The notes under the pieces: model-generated
Seen by the model: the letters and a program-made list of their open reading frames with translations, nothing else
Told to the model about the DNA's origin: nothing
The model's database searches: none
From: Trichomonas vaginalis G3
Taxonomy: Eukaryota; Parabasalia; Trichomonadida; Trichomonadidae
Assembly: GCF_026262505.1 (NCBI RefSeq)
Contig: NC_067207.1
Location: forward strand, 2,612,252 to 2,676,251
Direction: 5' to 3'
Length of the DNA stretch: 64,000 bases
Program-made: the position numbers and the translations under genes
Shown: positions 1 to 11,329 of the stretch, one piece after another
How positions within the stretch are numbered: the first letter of the stretch is position 1
Layout of the letters: the number at the start of each line of letters is the position of its first letter

Positions 1-600
1 TTATAAAAATGAATAAGAACTGTTATTATTCATTCTCATAGAAAATAGATCATAAAGAGTAAAAGATTTTCTGACCTTTCGATTTTAACTACGAATATCT
101 CATATTTATTATCTTTTCACGTGGCTTTAATATATTGTAGAGATTGACTTGAAATAAAACCAAAAAATTTAAAATTTTAATTAAGAATGTAATTCATTTT
201 ATTCTTTGATAATATGCCTTGTTTGCAAAATGATATATGGCGGTATAAACATTAAAGTTCTATTTCAATTTAAATGTCAAGATGGAAATATAGTTAAGAT
301 CTATTCTGTGAATATTCATTCGAACTAAATTAAATGCCAAATACACTTTGATGTATACCTTTCAATATCTAAATGCTAATCACATGGAATGAGACCATGA
401 TATTAGAACCGTCAAAATAAATATCACTTTTTCAAAAATAAAATCTTCTTTCATTCTGAATTTTGAACACTTTTTTTTATTATTCATATAAGATTATAAA
501 TCAACAACATGGAATGAAACGATATTAATAAACAAATTAAAAGTGAAGGAATATCATTTATACTTTTATATTATCATGAATCACAGAACATATCGATCAA
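1..600. repeat. Diverged segmental duplicate, copy 1
   Basis: No gene is supported here. From about 150 to 640 the sequence aligns by eye with about 1790-2470: shared landmarks in the same order include 'tataaacattaaa', 'atgtcaaga', 'gtgaatattca', 'tatctaaatg', 'aatcacatggaatga' and 'ataagatta'. Spacing is similar except for an inserted inverted-repeat element in the other copy. The two segments each lie 3' of a BspA-like remnant on the minus strand, so this looks like the downstream flank of a tandemly duplicated BspA gene. Confidence 0.6.
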
Positions 601-950
601 AATGAAGAGTATCTGATTATTCAATTTGTTGTGACATTCCTCTCAACAGTATTCAATGCACGCTTGTTTTTGAAATTATAAGGAAAAATATCATACTATA
701 TCATGAGAAAAATAAAATGGTTATATATGTTGCATTTTGATAATACCATTAAAAATTATTTATTGCGGATGATAACAAAAGCGATTATAACTTATTTCAA
801 TAAAATTACCATTATTCAATGGATATTCTATTTGTTTGTATAAACAAGTCATGTTTGTTCCAAGAACATTAGAAACTGAAAAATCACCAAATTGTTATAA
901 CAATAGAACTACAAGCACTCTTGTCTTCTAATATAGGGTGGCAGGAAACC
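600..950 (-). pseudogene. BspA-like LRR gene remnant A (3' end only)
   Basis: Only the 3' end of a BspA-like gene can be recognised. The stretch around 845-890 ('gtttgttccaagaac' followed by 'agaaactgaaaaatc') is the same on the minus strand as the C-terminal coding segment (GFSVYKVLGTNLTCLF) of the better copies at 4559-4858 and 9411-9776. No open frame is left. I infer a fully decayed member of the tandem BspA cluster; how far it extends upstream is unclear. Confidence 0.5.
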
Positions 951-1780
951 CCCATAGCATCTCAATACCTAATTGGGTTATCTCGAATCTGATATTATAT
1001 TTAGAAAATACGTCAATAATAACCTATTATATTTTTAATCATGAGTCTCCAATCCTTGATTTTAGCGAGTTATTAAAGTTCATTTTGCCATATATTTTGA
1101 AGAAAAAGTGTCAACTTTTCTTATGATGATTTGAAATTTAGCTGTACTTTATGTGATTACAATCAATCCAACTTTGTATGATAAAAAAGAAAATATACGA
1201 GTTTATTTAATATATTATATAGCAAACACATTGTTATTTCTTGTGGTTGATGTAAACGATTTTGTTTAAAACGTGATAAAACGTCTTTTTTTGAGTGCGG
1301 GGATAATTGATAAAATAAAGTTTTCAGAATTACTAGTAATTATTAATAAAAAAACCTATCAAAGAATTATAAAATACATAACTTTTTATTATTATATTTT
1401 AACTTATTTGGTTGTTACAACCATTGGTTATGGCGATGAGCTAATCGTAATTCGAAGTGAACTTTTTTGGCAAAATTACCTGAATAAACTTGGATGCTAA
1501 AAAATATCTGAATAGATGAGATAGAACAAAATCTAATACAGAATTAGTTATATTATCAATCATATTTTATATCATACTTATTGAATATCCAAAAGAATAT
1601 CCCAATAACAAACTGTGATTCAAATATGGTTTTCAGATTCAATTTTTTGAAAAAATTGTTTTTTTTTTCGTTCCTGAAGATACAAATTCCATCTTTTCGA
1701 TCTCATTCAAATCTTTTAATCAAAGAAACACAACTATAAGTTACCTAATATAACAAAGTTTACCTTGAAATAAAACCAAC
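951..1780. other. AT-rich spacer, no gene seen
   Basis: Two short open frames occur here (938-1126 and 1273-1500). They lack an ATG in a good context, resemble no family I know and have the composition of random AT-rich DNA. I see no supported feature. Confidence 0.5.
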
Positions 1781-1789
1781 GATTTTCTT

Positions 1790-2600
1790 TCTATTAATTT
1801 TCAAATTTTAATTTCATACATTAAATTCATTTCATCCTTTGATAATACATGTTGTTAATGAAATAATATATGGACGTATAAACATTAAAATACTGTTTTA
1901 AATTCGATGTCAAGATAAAAATAAAATTGTTAAGTTTTATTGCGTGAATATTCAGTTGAACTAAACTACATGTCAAGTACATTTTGAGGTATTCTTTTCG
2001 ATATCTAAATGTAAATCACATGGAATGATATCATCTTATTAAAACCGCCAAAATAAAAATAGCCTCCTCAAAAATCTTCTTACATTCTGAATTTTTTTAA
2101 TGTCTTCAAAAAATTGTGCGATTTTAAAAAATCATCGTTTAAGAGGAGAATTGAGTACTTTCTGACACAAAAACCTACAATGTCAAAAACTTTGAAAGGC
2201 CAGAAATTTTTTTAGTGTCAGAAAGTTTACAAATGTATACTATCTGACAAACATAGTCTCATAAAGTACTCAAACGGCGGTTTTTAATTTCCGCACTTTT
2301 TTATCGACCTTATAAGATTACATTTCAATGACAGAGAGTGAAGTGACATATGGAAAGTGAATGAATATCATTTGTATTTTAAAATCTAATCAAAACGAAT
2401 CACTGAACAAACTGATCGAAGTGAAATAATATTTGAATATTCATTTTATTTTGACATTCTTCGTTAAAATATTTGAATATTCGTGTTTTTTAAATGAAAA
2501 TGATTTTTTTTTAATCAGAGTAAATTTAAATTGTTAAATATATAGATTCATATTGAGATATTAACAATAGGAATTGTTAATTCAGGCCTTTAACAAAAGA
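1790..2600. repeat. Diverged segmental duplicate, copy 2
   Basis: Second copy of the flank seen at about 150-640, with the same ordered landmarks (for example 'atgtcaagat', 'gtgaatattcagttgaact', 'aatcacatggaatga'). This copy is interrupted at about 2100-2300 by a short inverted-repeat element that copy 1 lacks. Confidence 0.6.
2116..2296. mobile_element. Short inverted-repeat (MITE-like) element, about 181 bp
   Basis: The left end reads 'gtgcgattttaaaaaatc', then 'atcgttt' and 'gagtacttt'. The right end read in reverse complement is 'gtgcggaaattaaaaacc', then 'gccgttt' and 'gagtacttt'. The inverted ends enclose about 100 bp with no coding capacity. The homologous flank at about 455-500 lacks this block, which acts as an empty site. 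Inverted homology may continue a few bases outward ('caaaaaatt' against 'ataaaaaa'), so the outer limits are uncertain. I could not define a target duplication. Confidence 0.6.
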
Positions 2601-2639
2601 ATATATAAATGATTTCAGTATACTTAGAAAAGTAAAATT

Positions 2640-4260
2640 ACCATTTTCCTTTGAAAAATCGAATTTGCATAAGCATGTCACTTTTGTTCCAAGAACCTTA
2701 AGTATGTCAGATATGCATGAAACTACAGTTCATAAAGTACTCAAACGAATCTTGCTTATATTAATTAAAATGCTTTCAAAAACTGCAGTCTAACCAAACA
2801 TGAATTTTCAGGATTTCAATTATAATTCAATATATCATTGTCGTTCTGTTGAGAAGAATGTCTAACGAGTTTTAACAAATGAAACTACAGTTCATCCATA
2901 AGCATGTCAGTTCATCCATATGTGTATAAGCATGTTAATTAATATAACAAGTAGTACATTTGATGGAAAATGACTTAAGACATCAACAGTCACCAAAGAG
3001 ATTCAAGATGGTAACAATATCGAAATGTTTTTGAAAGGATTTTAACAGATTCCAATTTGCGTGAGAGCGGTTAAGCTGTAACACTTGTTGAATGCTTTAT
3101 TTACGCTATACAATTGAACTTGCTGCATCAAAAAAATGCATATTTGTCGCCCTGTTTCAACAAATATGTAATAGTATTCTTCGAAAGTTTAGCCCTGCCA
3201 TTAAACGAAATGTTGCTATTGATATGATGTAACCAGAAGAAACATGAACCAAAATGATTAGATCCAATCCTTGTATAATTTACAATAAAATGTCAATTAT
3301 GTCAAGTTGTAGAAATTGATGAAAGAACCGCTGCCAATATAACATGATTGACAGTTGATTGAAGGAGAACTAAGAGCTTGGCAATCATCAAATGGATCAA
3401 TGTAGTAGTATTTCCTGTTGAAATGATAGATGAAAGATTATAGCAATTACATAATAATCTTGATTGTAATAGTATTGCAATCTAGAGTGAGATGAAGCTT
3501 GTCTAAAGTGCGTGTCATTACCACGTATTGAATGGAATGAAAGATTGAATCAAATGCATCATTACTGATTGGAGAAATAACACTATGAAAGTGCATGTTT
3601 TCAAACTTTGATAATCGAAAAATGCTGAATTTTCAATCGAAAGTAATAATGTGAGGAATTCAACTGATTTCAATTTAATGCAATTATGAAATACACTTGA
3701 AATAATTGATACAAGAGGGCTGTTAAGAATTAATGACTCTATGTTTTCACAACTTGTGAAAGTGTTTATATAGATTAATGAAATATTCACTGTAAGATTG
3801 AGAGTTACAAAGCTTTAATAAAAGTTTAATGAATAACTACAAAGCTATGAAATATATAACTTGGATGATTGAAAACAAATAGAATGTAGATATTTCTTTA
3901 AGTATCATTTCCAATTAATAAATAGTTACGATTTATGATATGTAACAAGTAAGATTATAGCTATAATTATATATTATCCAATTACTGAAATAATTCCACA
4001 AGATTTGATTTTTATTTATTCAAAAAATTCATTAAAAGCATTATGCAATAAATTTCGATGGTTTTAACGGAATGACATCTTGAAAATGATGATTCTTATA
4101 TTAATGTCATATTTTTATAATATGTTAATTGATTGACTATTTATGCCGCGTGTGAATGAATGTTCTCCTATTGATTTCAAATCACCTTTTAATTCTATTG
4201 ATGTCAAATTGCTTCATGAATTAAAAGCATTTTTCCCAATTGATGTTTAGAAAATACTTA
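2640..4260 (-). pseudogene. BspA-like LRR gene remnant B
   Basis: A heavily decayed BspA-like LRR gene on the minus strand. Landmarks match the copy at 9.4-11 kb: about 3300-3790 aligns with about 10300-10690, including a surviving open stretch at 3518-3790 with the phrases ESLILNSPLVSI and KLKSVEF. About 2680-2710 matches the C-terminal segment, and about 4040-4130 matches 10105-10200. Many frame breaks and losses separate these pieces, so it cannot be expressed as one protein. Its order and strand match its neighbours, so it is a tandem duplicate that died earlier. Confidence 0.75.
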
Positions 4261-4558
4261 TAATATGTTTAATTAATTCAATTTTAGGCAGTCATATATA
4301 AAAAATAAAAAAGAACATCATGAATAATATATACAATGAACTTTTATTCTGCAGATTTATTGTAGAAAATTTGTTTGCCATATAACTTTATTCTCTATTC
4401 TGAAAGGAAATATGGGCCCACCTAACTCTTATATATATCTAGGGTTTCAATCCCTCTCATATTTACCAACACGAGATTCTGTTTTAAAGTCAATGCTATG
4501 CATTTAAGATAAATTGTAAGACGATTTCCTTCTTCAGAATTTTTTCCTAACATATATA
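4261..4558. other. AT-rich spacer between BspA copies
   Basis: No gene recognised. The stretch lies 3' of the better BspA gene and 5' of remnant B, both on the minus strand. Confidence 0.4.
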
Positions 4559-6599
4559 CTATACTCCAAATGTAATAAATATATTAATTAATGAATCACG
4601 GATAGTCAGGAGTTTGAAATATTGTTTGATGTTTGAAAGTGTGATTTGCTTGAACAAGCATGTCAAATTTGTTCCAAGAACTTTATAAACTGAAAAACCG
4701 CAGAATGTGGATGAAGTATAGTTTTCTTGTGTCAATACTCTTCTCACATTATTCTCAATAGAACTTAATGCGCTTTTATTTTCAAAGTCGTATATTCCAT
4801 AATAAAATATTGTTATTCTGCGAGTATAACTTCCGAATATATTGCCAATTGAATACATATTATTGAATAAAATCAGTCCCTTAATTTTTGTTGCAGAATC
4901 AAAGGTAACTCATTGTTGAAGAATTACATTGAAATGTGATACATGTTAGATTGTGACAATATGTGAATGAGTGTGATGATATATTTACAGATCCACTCAT
5001 GAAGTATAAACTTTTCAAATTTTTACACTGATCAAAAACTCGGCTTGATAATGACAGTAATTTACAATTAAATGTTATACCAACCAAAGAATAGCAATTC
5101 CCAAAGGCATAACTGGAAATAGAAAGATTATTGGAAGAAATCGAAATATATGGAAGACAACAGCATAAGTAGAATGCTCTACTTTCAATTGTGTTCAATG
5201 TGTTTGGTAATATAAGTTTTGATAATTTATAACAATTTGTGAAAGAATATATTCCAATTGATGTTGCATTACAATATATTTCAATAGATTCTGCATAATA
5301 GCATTGAGAAAATACATAGTCTTCTATTTCTGTCATATTTCCATATAGAATTATCGATTTTACACAATTACAAGCATAAAATGCATAAAATCCAATCCTT
5401 GTCAAATTGCAATTAAGCGTGAGATTTATTAATTTATAACATTTGGGAAATGCATAGTAGGAAATATATGCAAAATTGCAACATATTGATAATGAAATTA
5501 AATTGCGACAATAACCAAACGATTCATATAAAATTCTAATTGAATCACCTTTTAACTCCAGTGAAGAAAGATTATAACAGTTTGTAAATGCCCTAGTTTT
5601 AATTGTTGAAATGTTTCCTTTAAAAATGCATGTTTTCAAGCTTTGGCAATTAAAAAATGCTGTATATCCAATTGATTGCAATGTTGATGGGAATTCGACT
5701 GATTTCAATTTCATACAATAATATAATGCACTATCATCTATTGAAATAAGAGGACAGTCAAGGATGAGTGTTTCAAGACTACCGCAGCCAGAAAATGTAT
5801 TATATCCGATTGATGTGATATTTCCTGTGATATTCATTGATATAAGACTTTGACAATTATAAAATGAACTCGAATCAAGATTTGTAATATAACTATTGTG
5901 TGAAAATGATTTTAATTTTGGGCAATTATTAAATGCACCGTACCCAATTGATAAGAAGCTACAGTTTATTATTATTGATGTAAGATTCTTACAATTAATA
6001 AAAGAAGATTGTCCAATTGTAATTACATCACCATGCAAAGAAAGGTATGAAAGATTATAACAATTTGCAAATGCACTATCACCGATTGTTGAAATTGTTC
6101 CGTTATATGATATTGTAGTTAATTCATAACATCCATAAAATGCTGCATTACCAATTGAAGCCAAACAATTAGGTAGAACCAGCTTTGACAGTTTATAACA
6201 ATCTTTGAATGAATTTGTTCCTATTGATGATACACTTCCATATATTTCAATTGATTCAACTAAGTGGCATCCTGAAAATGCATAGTTTTCGATTGATGTT
6301 AAATTACCATAAATCCTTATAGACTTAAGGCAATTACATGTAAAAAATGCATTTTCTCCAATTCTAGATACATTACAATTTAGTGTCAGATCTGTCATTT
6401 TGTCGCATCTATCGAATGCATGGGTACTAAAATAAGCAACAGAGCACGTAATTGTAAGAGATTTCAGAGTATAACAAAATTGAAAAGCATATGAATCAAT
6501 TATTAGCATTTTGCCAGAAATCGCGAGTGAGCTCAAATTATAACAGTTTTTAAAAGCTTCATTTCCAATATATGAAATATTCCCATTAAAAATGATAGT

Positions 6600-7005
6600 T
6601 TGTAAGCTCTCGCAATCATAAAATGCATACTCTGCAATAGATGTTAATGATTCAGGAAATTCAATAGATTGTAATGATTTGCAATCATAAAATGCATACT
6701 CTGCAATAGATGTTAATGATTCAGGAAATTCAATAGATTGTAATGATTTGCAATCATAAAATGCATACTCTGCAATAGATGTTAATGATTCAGGAAATTC
6801 AATAGATTGTAATGATTTGCAATCATAAAATGCATACTCTGCAATAGATGTTAATGATTCAGGAAATTCAATAGATTGTAATGATTTGCAATCATAAAAT
6901 GCATACTCTGCAATAGATGTTAATGATTTAGGAAATTCAATAGATTGTAATGATTTGCAATCATAAAATGCATACTCTGCAATAGATGTTAATGATTCAG
7001 GAAAT
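6600..7005 (-). repeat. Near-identical 69-bp tandem units in the BspA gene (part 1)
   Basis: About five and a half tandem 69-bp units, each one 23-residue LRR (SLTSIAEYAFYDCKSLQ, SIEFPE), almost identical at DNA level. The variation I see in the whole units is one C/T position that changes glutamate (PES) to lysine (PKS). The array continues beyond the inserted element at 8144-8390. Confidence 0.9.
6985..7005. repeat. 21-bp direct repeat flanking the insertion (left copy)
   Basis: The 21 bases at 6985-7005 (gatgttaatgattc, then aggaaat) recur at 8144-8164 with a single C/T difference. They abut the inverted ends of the element at 7006-8143. This could be a target duplication or an effect of the 69-bp tandem array; see findings. 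Confidence 0.75.
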
Positions 7006-7079
7006 GAGTGTGGTAGAATTTACGAAAAAGTGACACTTAACCTTAAATTTCCAAACACTATTTTTTGATTATATTTTGT

Positions 7080-7386
7080 TATTTATATATTTATATATAT
7101 ATGTATATTTATATATGTATATATTTATATATGTATATATTTATATATGTATATATTTATATATGTATATATTTATATATGTATATATTTATATATGTAT
7201 ATATTTATATATGTATATATTTATATATGTATATATTTATATATGTATATATTTATATATGTATATATTTATATATGTATATATTTATATATGTATATAT
7301 TTATATATGTATATATTTATATATGTATATATTTATATATGTATATATTTATATATGTATATATTTATATATGTATATATTTATTA
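7080..7386. repeat. 16-bp AT microsatellite
   Basis: About 18 near-perfect copies of the 16-mer 'tatatgtatatattta', lying entirely inside the inserted element. Because 16 is not a multiple of 3, it gives overlapping open frames made only of I, Y, M, F, V, C and L residues, which I do not regard as genes. Confidence 0.95.
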
Positions 7387-7419
7387 GAAACTGCTTCATG
7401 CTGTGTTGAGTATTGTTGA

Positions 7420-7850
7420 ATTGGAAACTGCTTCATGCTGCATTGAGTATTGTTGAATAATTTGAAGTAGTGGTTTTTGAAATCAGCACCCCTATGAGAG
7501 CGCTGGCGACCGAAACACCACTAGTAAGATTGTGTATTAGAAACTGCTTCATACTGTGTTGAGTAAGCTTCGATGTCTTTGTAGGATAGCTTTCTGAGAG
7601 CGAAACAAGATAGTGTTGAAAAAAAATTTTTGAAAATCTGAGAGACTGTGCAAGAGCCAACGACCAAAACGCTACCAGTAAGATACAGCAGTAGTAGCTG
7701 CTTCATGCTGCATTGAGTATTGTTGAATAATTTGAAGTAGTGGTTTTTGAAATCAGCACCCCTATGAGAGCGCTGGCGACCGAAACACCACTAGTAAGAT
7801 TGTGTATTAGAAACTGCTTCATACTGTGTTGAGTAAGCTTCGATATCTTT
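7420..7850. repeat. Direct duplication of about 150 bp inside the inserted element
   Basis: A block with 'ctgcttcatgctgcattgag', 'gaagtagtggtttttg', 'tgagagcgctggcgaccg' and 'aacaccactagtaag' occurs at about 7427-7580 and again at about 7698-7850, nearly identical. A partial copy sits at 7386-7425. Each block holds short self-complementary segments. No coding capacity is supported. Confidence 0.85.
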
Positions 7851-8143
7851 ATCAGACCACCTTTAAATTAACCACTCACATTCTCACTGTGGTCCATCTA
7901 AAATTTGTAAGCTTTATGACATAAAATTATATTATATGCAGGATCCCACCTATTACTTAATCTTTTTGGAATAAATGTTTTATAATATTTATCGATTGAT
8001 TGTAATTTTTTGTATAAAAAAAGTTTTTTATTTATATTAAAAATATATTTTGTTAATGATATTATCTTATAATTTGTAAATAAATCTAGTAATAAAATAA
8101 CTTTAATAGTTGGTGTCACTTTTTCGAAAATTCTGGTTTTTTC

Positions 8144-8164
8144 GATGTTAATGATTTAGGAAAT
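8144..8164. repeat. 21-bp direct repeat flanking the insertion (right copy)
   Basis: Partner of 6985-7005, differing by one C/T. It begins immediately after the right inverted end of the 1,138-bp element. Confidence 0.75.
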
Positions 8165-8390
8165 TCAATAGATTGTAATGATTTGCAATCATAAAATGCA
8201 TACTCTGCAATAGATGTTAATGATTCAGGAAATTCAATAGATTGTAATGATTTGCAATCATAAAATGCATACTCTGCAATAGATGTTAATGATTCAGGAA
8301 ATTCAATAGATTGTAATGATTTGCAATCATAAAATGCATACTCTGCAATAGATGTTAATGATTTAGGAAATTCAATAGATTGTAATGATT
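8144..8390 (-). repeat. Near-identical 69-bp tandem units in the BspA gene (part 2)
   Basis: About three and a half 69-bp LRR units with the same consensus as 6600-7005. Together about nine units surround the insertion site. The PKS/PES variants read K, E, E, K on this side and E, K, then E in the following units on the other. Confidence 0.85.
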
Positions 8391-8949
8391 TGCAATTACA
8401 GAATGCATATCTCTCGACTGATATAATTGGACAATTTAAAATTAGATTTTTTAATCCCAAGCAATTGTGAAAAGACCCTTCTGTAGCAGCTGTTATATTT
8501 CCTGTGATGTTAATAGACTTTAATAACGGACAATTATTAAAAGCTTGTGCTGATAACGAAATAATAAAGCAGTTCAAAGACATGTTTTCTAAAGCAAGTA
8601 AATTCCCGAATGAATATCCTTCAATTGATACAAAATTGCAATTCAAAGTGAATTCTTGAATGCTTGGGCAACCATAAAAAGCATGACCTGCAATTGACAA
8701 TGAATCACATCTCAATTCAATATTAGTCAAATTGCTACAGTACTGAAATGCTCTATTTCCTATTGAAGCTATATTTTCACTGAATGATACTTCTTTTAAA
8801 TTATAACAATTATATAAGCCTTGGTTACCGATTGTCATACAGTTAAATATTATTATTGAAACTAGTGTATAATTATTAGCTAATTGGACATTTGATATGT
8901 TTCCATCAATCAAATAAGTTCCATTTTCGAGCATAGATACTTGCGCCAT

Positions 8950-9410
8950 TGTTTTTTGATTATAAACCTTTCAAAACCTTTTGAAAAATTTTACACAAAA
9001 ATACCTTATTCTATATAAATGAAGTATGTGTAGATGTGTTAAAATTTATATTATATAAACCAAATTTTTTGTCTCTAATAAAAAAATTGAAAAAAAAATT
9101 TGAAAATATTTTTGTTTTTCAAAATGTAATAAACAATTGATTCTCGGTACACTTATGTTCAATATTTATTCAAATTTCTGATGATGGATTTCACGTTTCA
9201 TTGAATTAACCTTAAACAAAAGAATTGAATGTCATAAAAATCCGATGATTAATTAAATTTTCAATAATGAAAAAAATATGCTATAAAAAGTCCAATGGCA
9301 TTTTAATGTTCTAATTTTATTGAAAGGTTGACATTTTTATAAGATTTATATACTTGTTGATAATTACATTTTCTTTATCGATTTATAAGATCATCAAAAT
9401 GTTTCATGAA
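8950..9410. other. Spacer between BspA copies; promoter side of the 8949 gene
   Basis: AT-rich, with no gene recognised. Upstream of the ATG at 8949 the minus strand reads 'ataatcaaaaaacaATG', which lacks a clear TCA-Y-T/A initiator. Confidence 0.4.
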
Positions 9411-11025
9411 TTAAATCTTTAATACTATTATTATAAATAACGATTGAAAGAAACAAGATAATTCAATACTACCATGGTTGTTTGAATATTCGAGCTGTTT
9501 AAATAAACATGTCAAGTTTGTGCCAAGAACTTTATAAACTGAAAATCCACAAAATGTGGATGAACTATAGTTTTCGTTTGTTAAAACATTTTCGATATTA
9601 TTTTCAATGGGACTTAATGCACTCTTGTTTTCGAAGTCATTGAGTCCATAATAGAAAATCGTGAATTGTGAAATAGAATTATCGAATAATCTTCCAAATG
9701 AAACTTTGTTACTATATAAATCAAGAGATTTGACTTGATCAGCATTCTGGAATGAAGAATCACTGAGATACCTCATATATGTTGAAATTCATTTAAATAC
9801 TATGCTGGATAGATTGTAGCAATATGTGAATAAATATGATGATATGTTTATTGATTCACCTTTGATGTATAAATATATGTTAAATTTTTACATTGATCAA
9901 ATGCTCTACTGGAAATAGATGTAATGTTACAATCAATAACAATAACGAAATGCATTATTTGATATTGTGAGGTTATTTGAAGTAATAGATAGGGAATTCA
10001 ACGAATAACAATATCCAAATGCTGAGTTTAGAATTGAATTCAAAGTATTAGGAAGTAATAGTTTAGAAAGTTTATAACATTCACTAAACGCTTCTTTTCC
10101 AATTGATGTTATATTGCAATATATTTCAATGGTTTCAACAGAATGACATCTGGAGAATGAATAATCTTCAATTGATGTCATATTTCCATAGAGAACTGTT
10201 GATTTCAAAGAAAGACATAAGCCAAATCCATTTGATCCAATTATTGTAAGATTACAATTTAGTGTTAAATCTTTCAAATTGAAGCAATTGATGAATGCAC
10301 CATTGCTAATATAACATGTTTGGCAGTTGATTGAAAGTGACCTAAGGCTTTGGCAATTATCAAATGAATTAAAACCAATACTAATTGAATTTCCTTGTAA
10401 TATGATAGATTCAAGATTATAACAATTTCTAAATGCACCTTCCACAATTGTTGAAACATTTCCTTTAAAAATACACGTTTTCAAGCTTTGGCAATTAAAA
10501 AATGCTGTAAGTCCAATTGATTGCAGTGTTGATGGAAATTCAACCGATTTCAATTTCATGCAATTATGAAATGCACCACCATCTATTAAAATAAGAGGAC
10601 AATCGAGAATTAGTGTTTCTAAATTTACACATCCTGAAAATGTAGAATATCCAATTGATGTGATGTTTCCTGTGATATTCATTGATATAAGACTTTCACA
10701 AAAACAAGATTTGTGATATAACTATTATGTGTAAAATACTTTAATTTTGGACAACTATTAAATGAAGCATATCCAATTGATAAGAAGCTACAATTAATAG
10801 TGATTGATATAATATTCTGACAATTAAAAAAAGATAATGATCCAATTGTAATTACATCACCTTTTAACGAAAGAGAAGAAAGATTATAGCAATTTGCAAA
10901 TGCATTATCACCGATTGTTGAAATTGTTCCATTTAATGTTAATGAAGTTAATTCATGGCATTCACAAAACGCAAAATTTCCAATTGAATTCAAAGAATTA
11001 GGAAGAACGATTAAAATTTAACAAT
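9411..11025 (-). pseudogene. BspA-like LRR gene copy D, 5'-truncated and broken
   Basis: A paralogue of the gene at 4559-8949 on the same strand. Three open stretches carry consecutive parts of the same protein: about 11025-10679 (PNSLNSIGNFAF to YITNLV), 10682-9933 (MNITGNITSIGYSTFSGC to NAFRYCY) and 9776-9411 (C-terminal ITIFYYG, FCGFSVYKVLGTNLTCLF). The frame above 11025 ends at a stop with no N-terminus, so about the first third of the gene is missing. At least two further breaks (near 10690 and between 9933 and 9776) prevent expression as one protein. It served to locate the frameshift in its neighbour. Confidence 0.85.
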
Positions 11026-11329
11026 TGATGTAAATAGTAAACTTCTTTTAGTATTTGAGAAAATATAATGAATTTGAAGACAAAAAAAATGTAATATTTG
11101 ATTTCAAATAGAATATAATCTGCATATGCTAAATTAGTTTTCGACTTTGTTAATATAAACTGGCATGGCTTAAATTCTGATTTCAAATCCGGAAAAGATG
11201 AGTTTGCCCTTATCAACATGTTGTGGCAATGCAATAAATTGTATAAGAAAAGTCATATCTACTTTATCTCAATCTATGAGAAGATCTGGAAAACAAAATC
11301 TCAAAATCTGAAAAGTGACAAGATTTTAA

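Larger units (their letters stand above)
7006..8143. mobile_element. 1,138-bp inverted-repeat element inserted in the BspA gene
   Basis: Non-coding element with imperfect 31-bp terminal inverted repeats: the left end runs 'gagtgtggtagaatttacg' then 'aaaaagtgacac'; the right end, reverse complemented, runs 'gaaaaaaccagaattttcg' then 'aaaaagtgacac'. About 23 of 31 positions agree. It interrupts an otherwise open LRR frame. Inside are a 16-bp microsatellite and a duplicated block of about 150 bp. The left end, followed by 'cttaaccttaaatt', resembles the left end of the element at 41460 ('ataaccttaaatt' at the same distance), so the two probably belong to one family of non-autonomous DNA transposons. 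No transposase is encoded. Confidence 0.75.
4559..8949 (-). pseudogene. BspA-like leucine-rich-repeat protein, split by an insertion and one frameshift
   Basis: A BspA/TpLRR-family protein built from 23-residue leucine-rich units of the form 'SI..yAF..C.sL.sieipe'. The family is greatly expanded in trichomonads; some members are surface proteins. The ATG at 8949 begins MAQVSMLENGTYLIDG. Frame 8949-8144 runs straight into the terminal repeat of an inserted element (7006-8143), which appends the foreign tail KKPEFSKK and a stop at 8116. The same frame resumes beyond the element at 7005 and stays open to 4899. Near 4906 one extra T breaks the frame; the paralogue at 9411-9776 shows that the C-terminal segment 4858-4559 (ITIFYYG, FCGFSVYKVLGTNL) belongs to it. 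Without the insert the gene would cover about 3.2 kb. No signal peptide or membrane segment is evident. With only two lesions in so long a frame, it died recently. Confidence 0.85.

Noticed and set aside
938-1500. Two short frames in the left spacer
   Set aside because: Weak starts, random composition, and they lie in diverged duplicate DNA.
7065-7419. Overlapping open frames made of I, Y, M, F and C residues
   Set aside because: They are a by-product of the 16-bp AT repeat, which lacks stops in several frames.
7420-7850. The duplicated blocks as LTRs of a retroelement
   Set aside because: They lie inside inverted ends, are only about 150 bp, enclose no coding DNA and lack family hallmarks.
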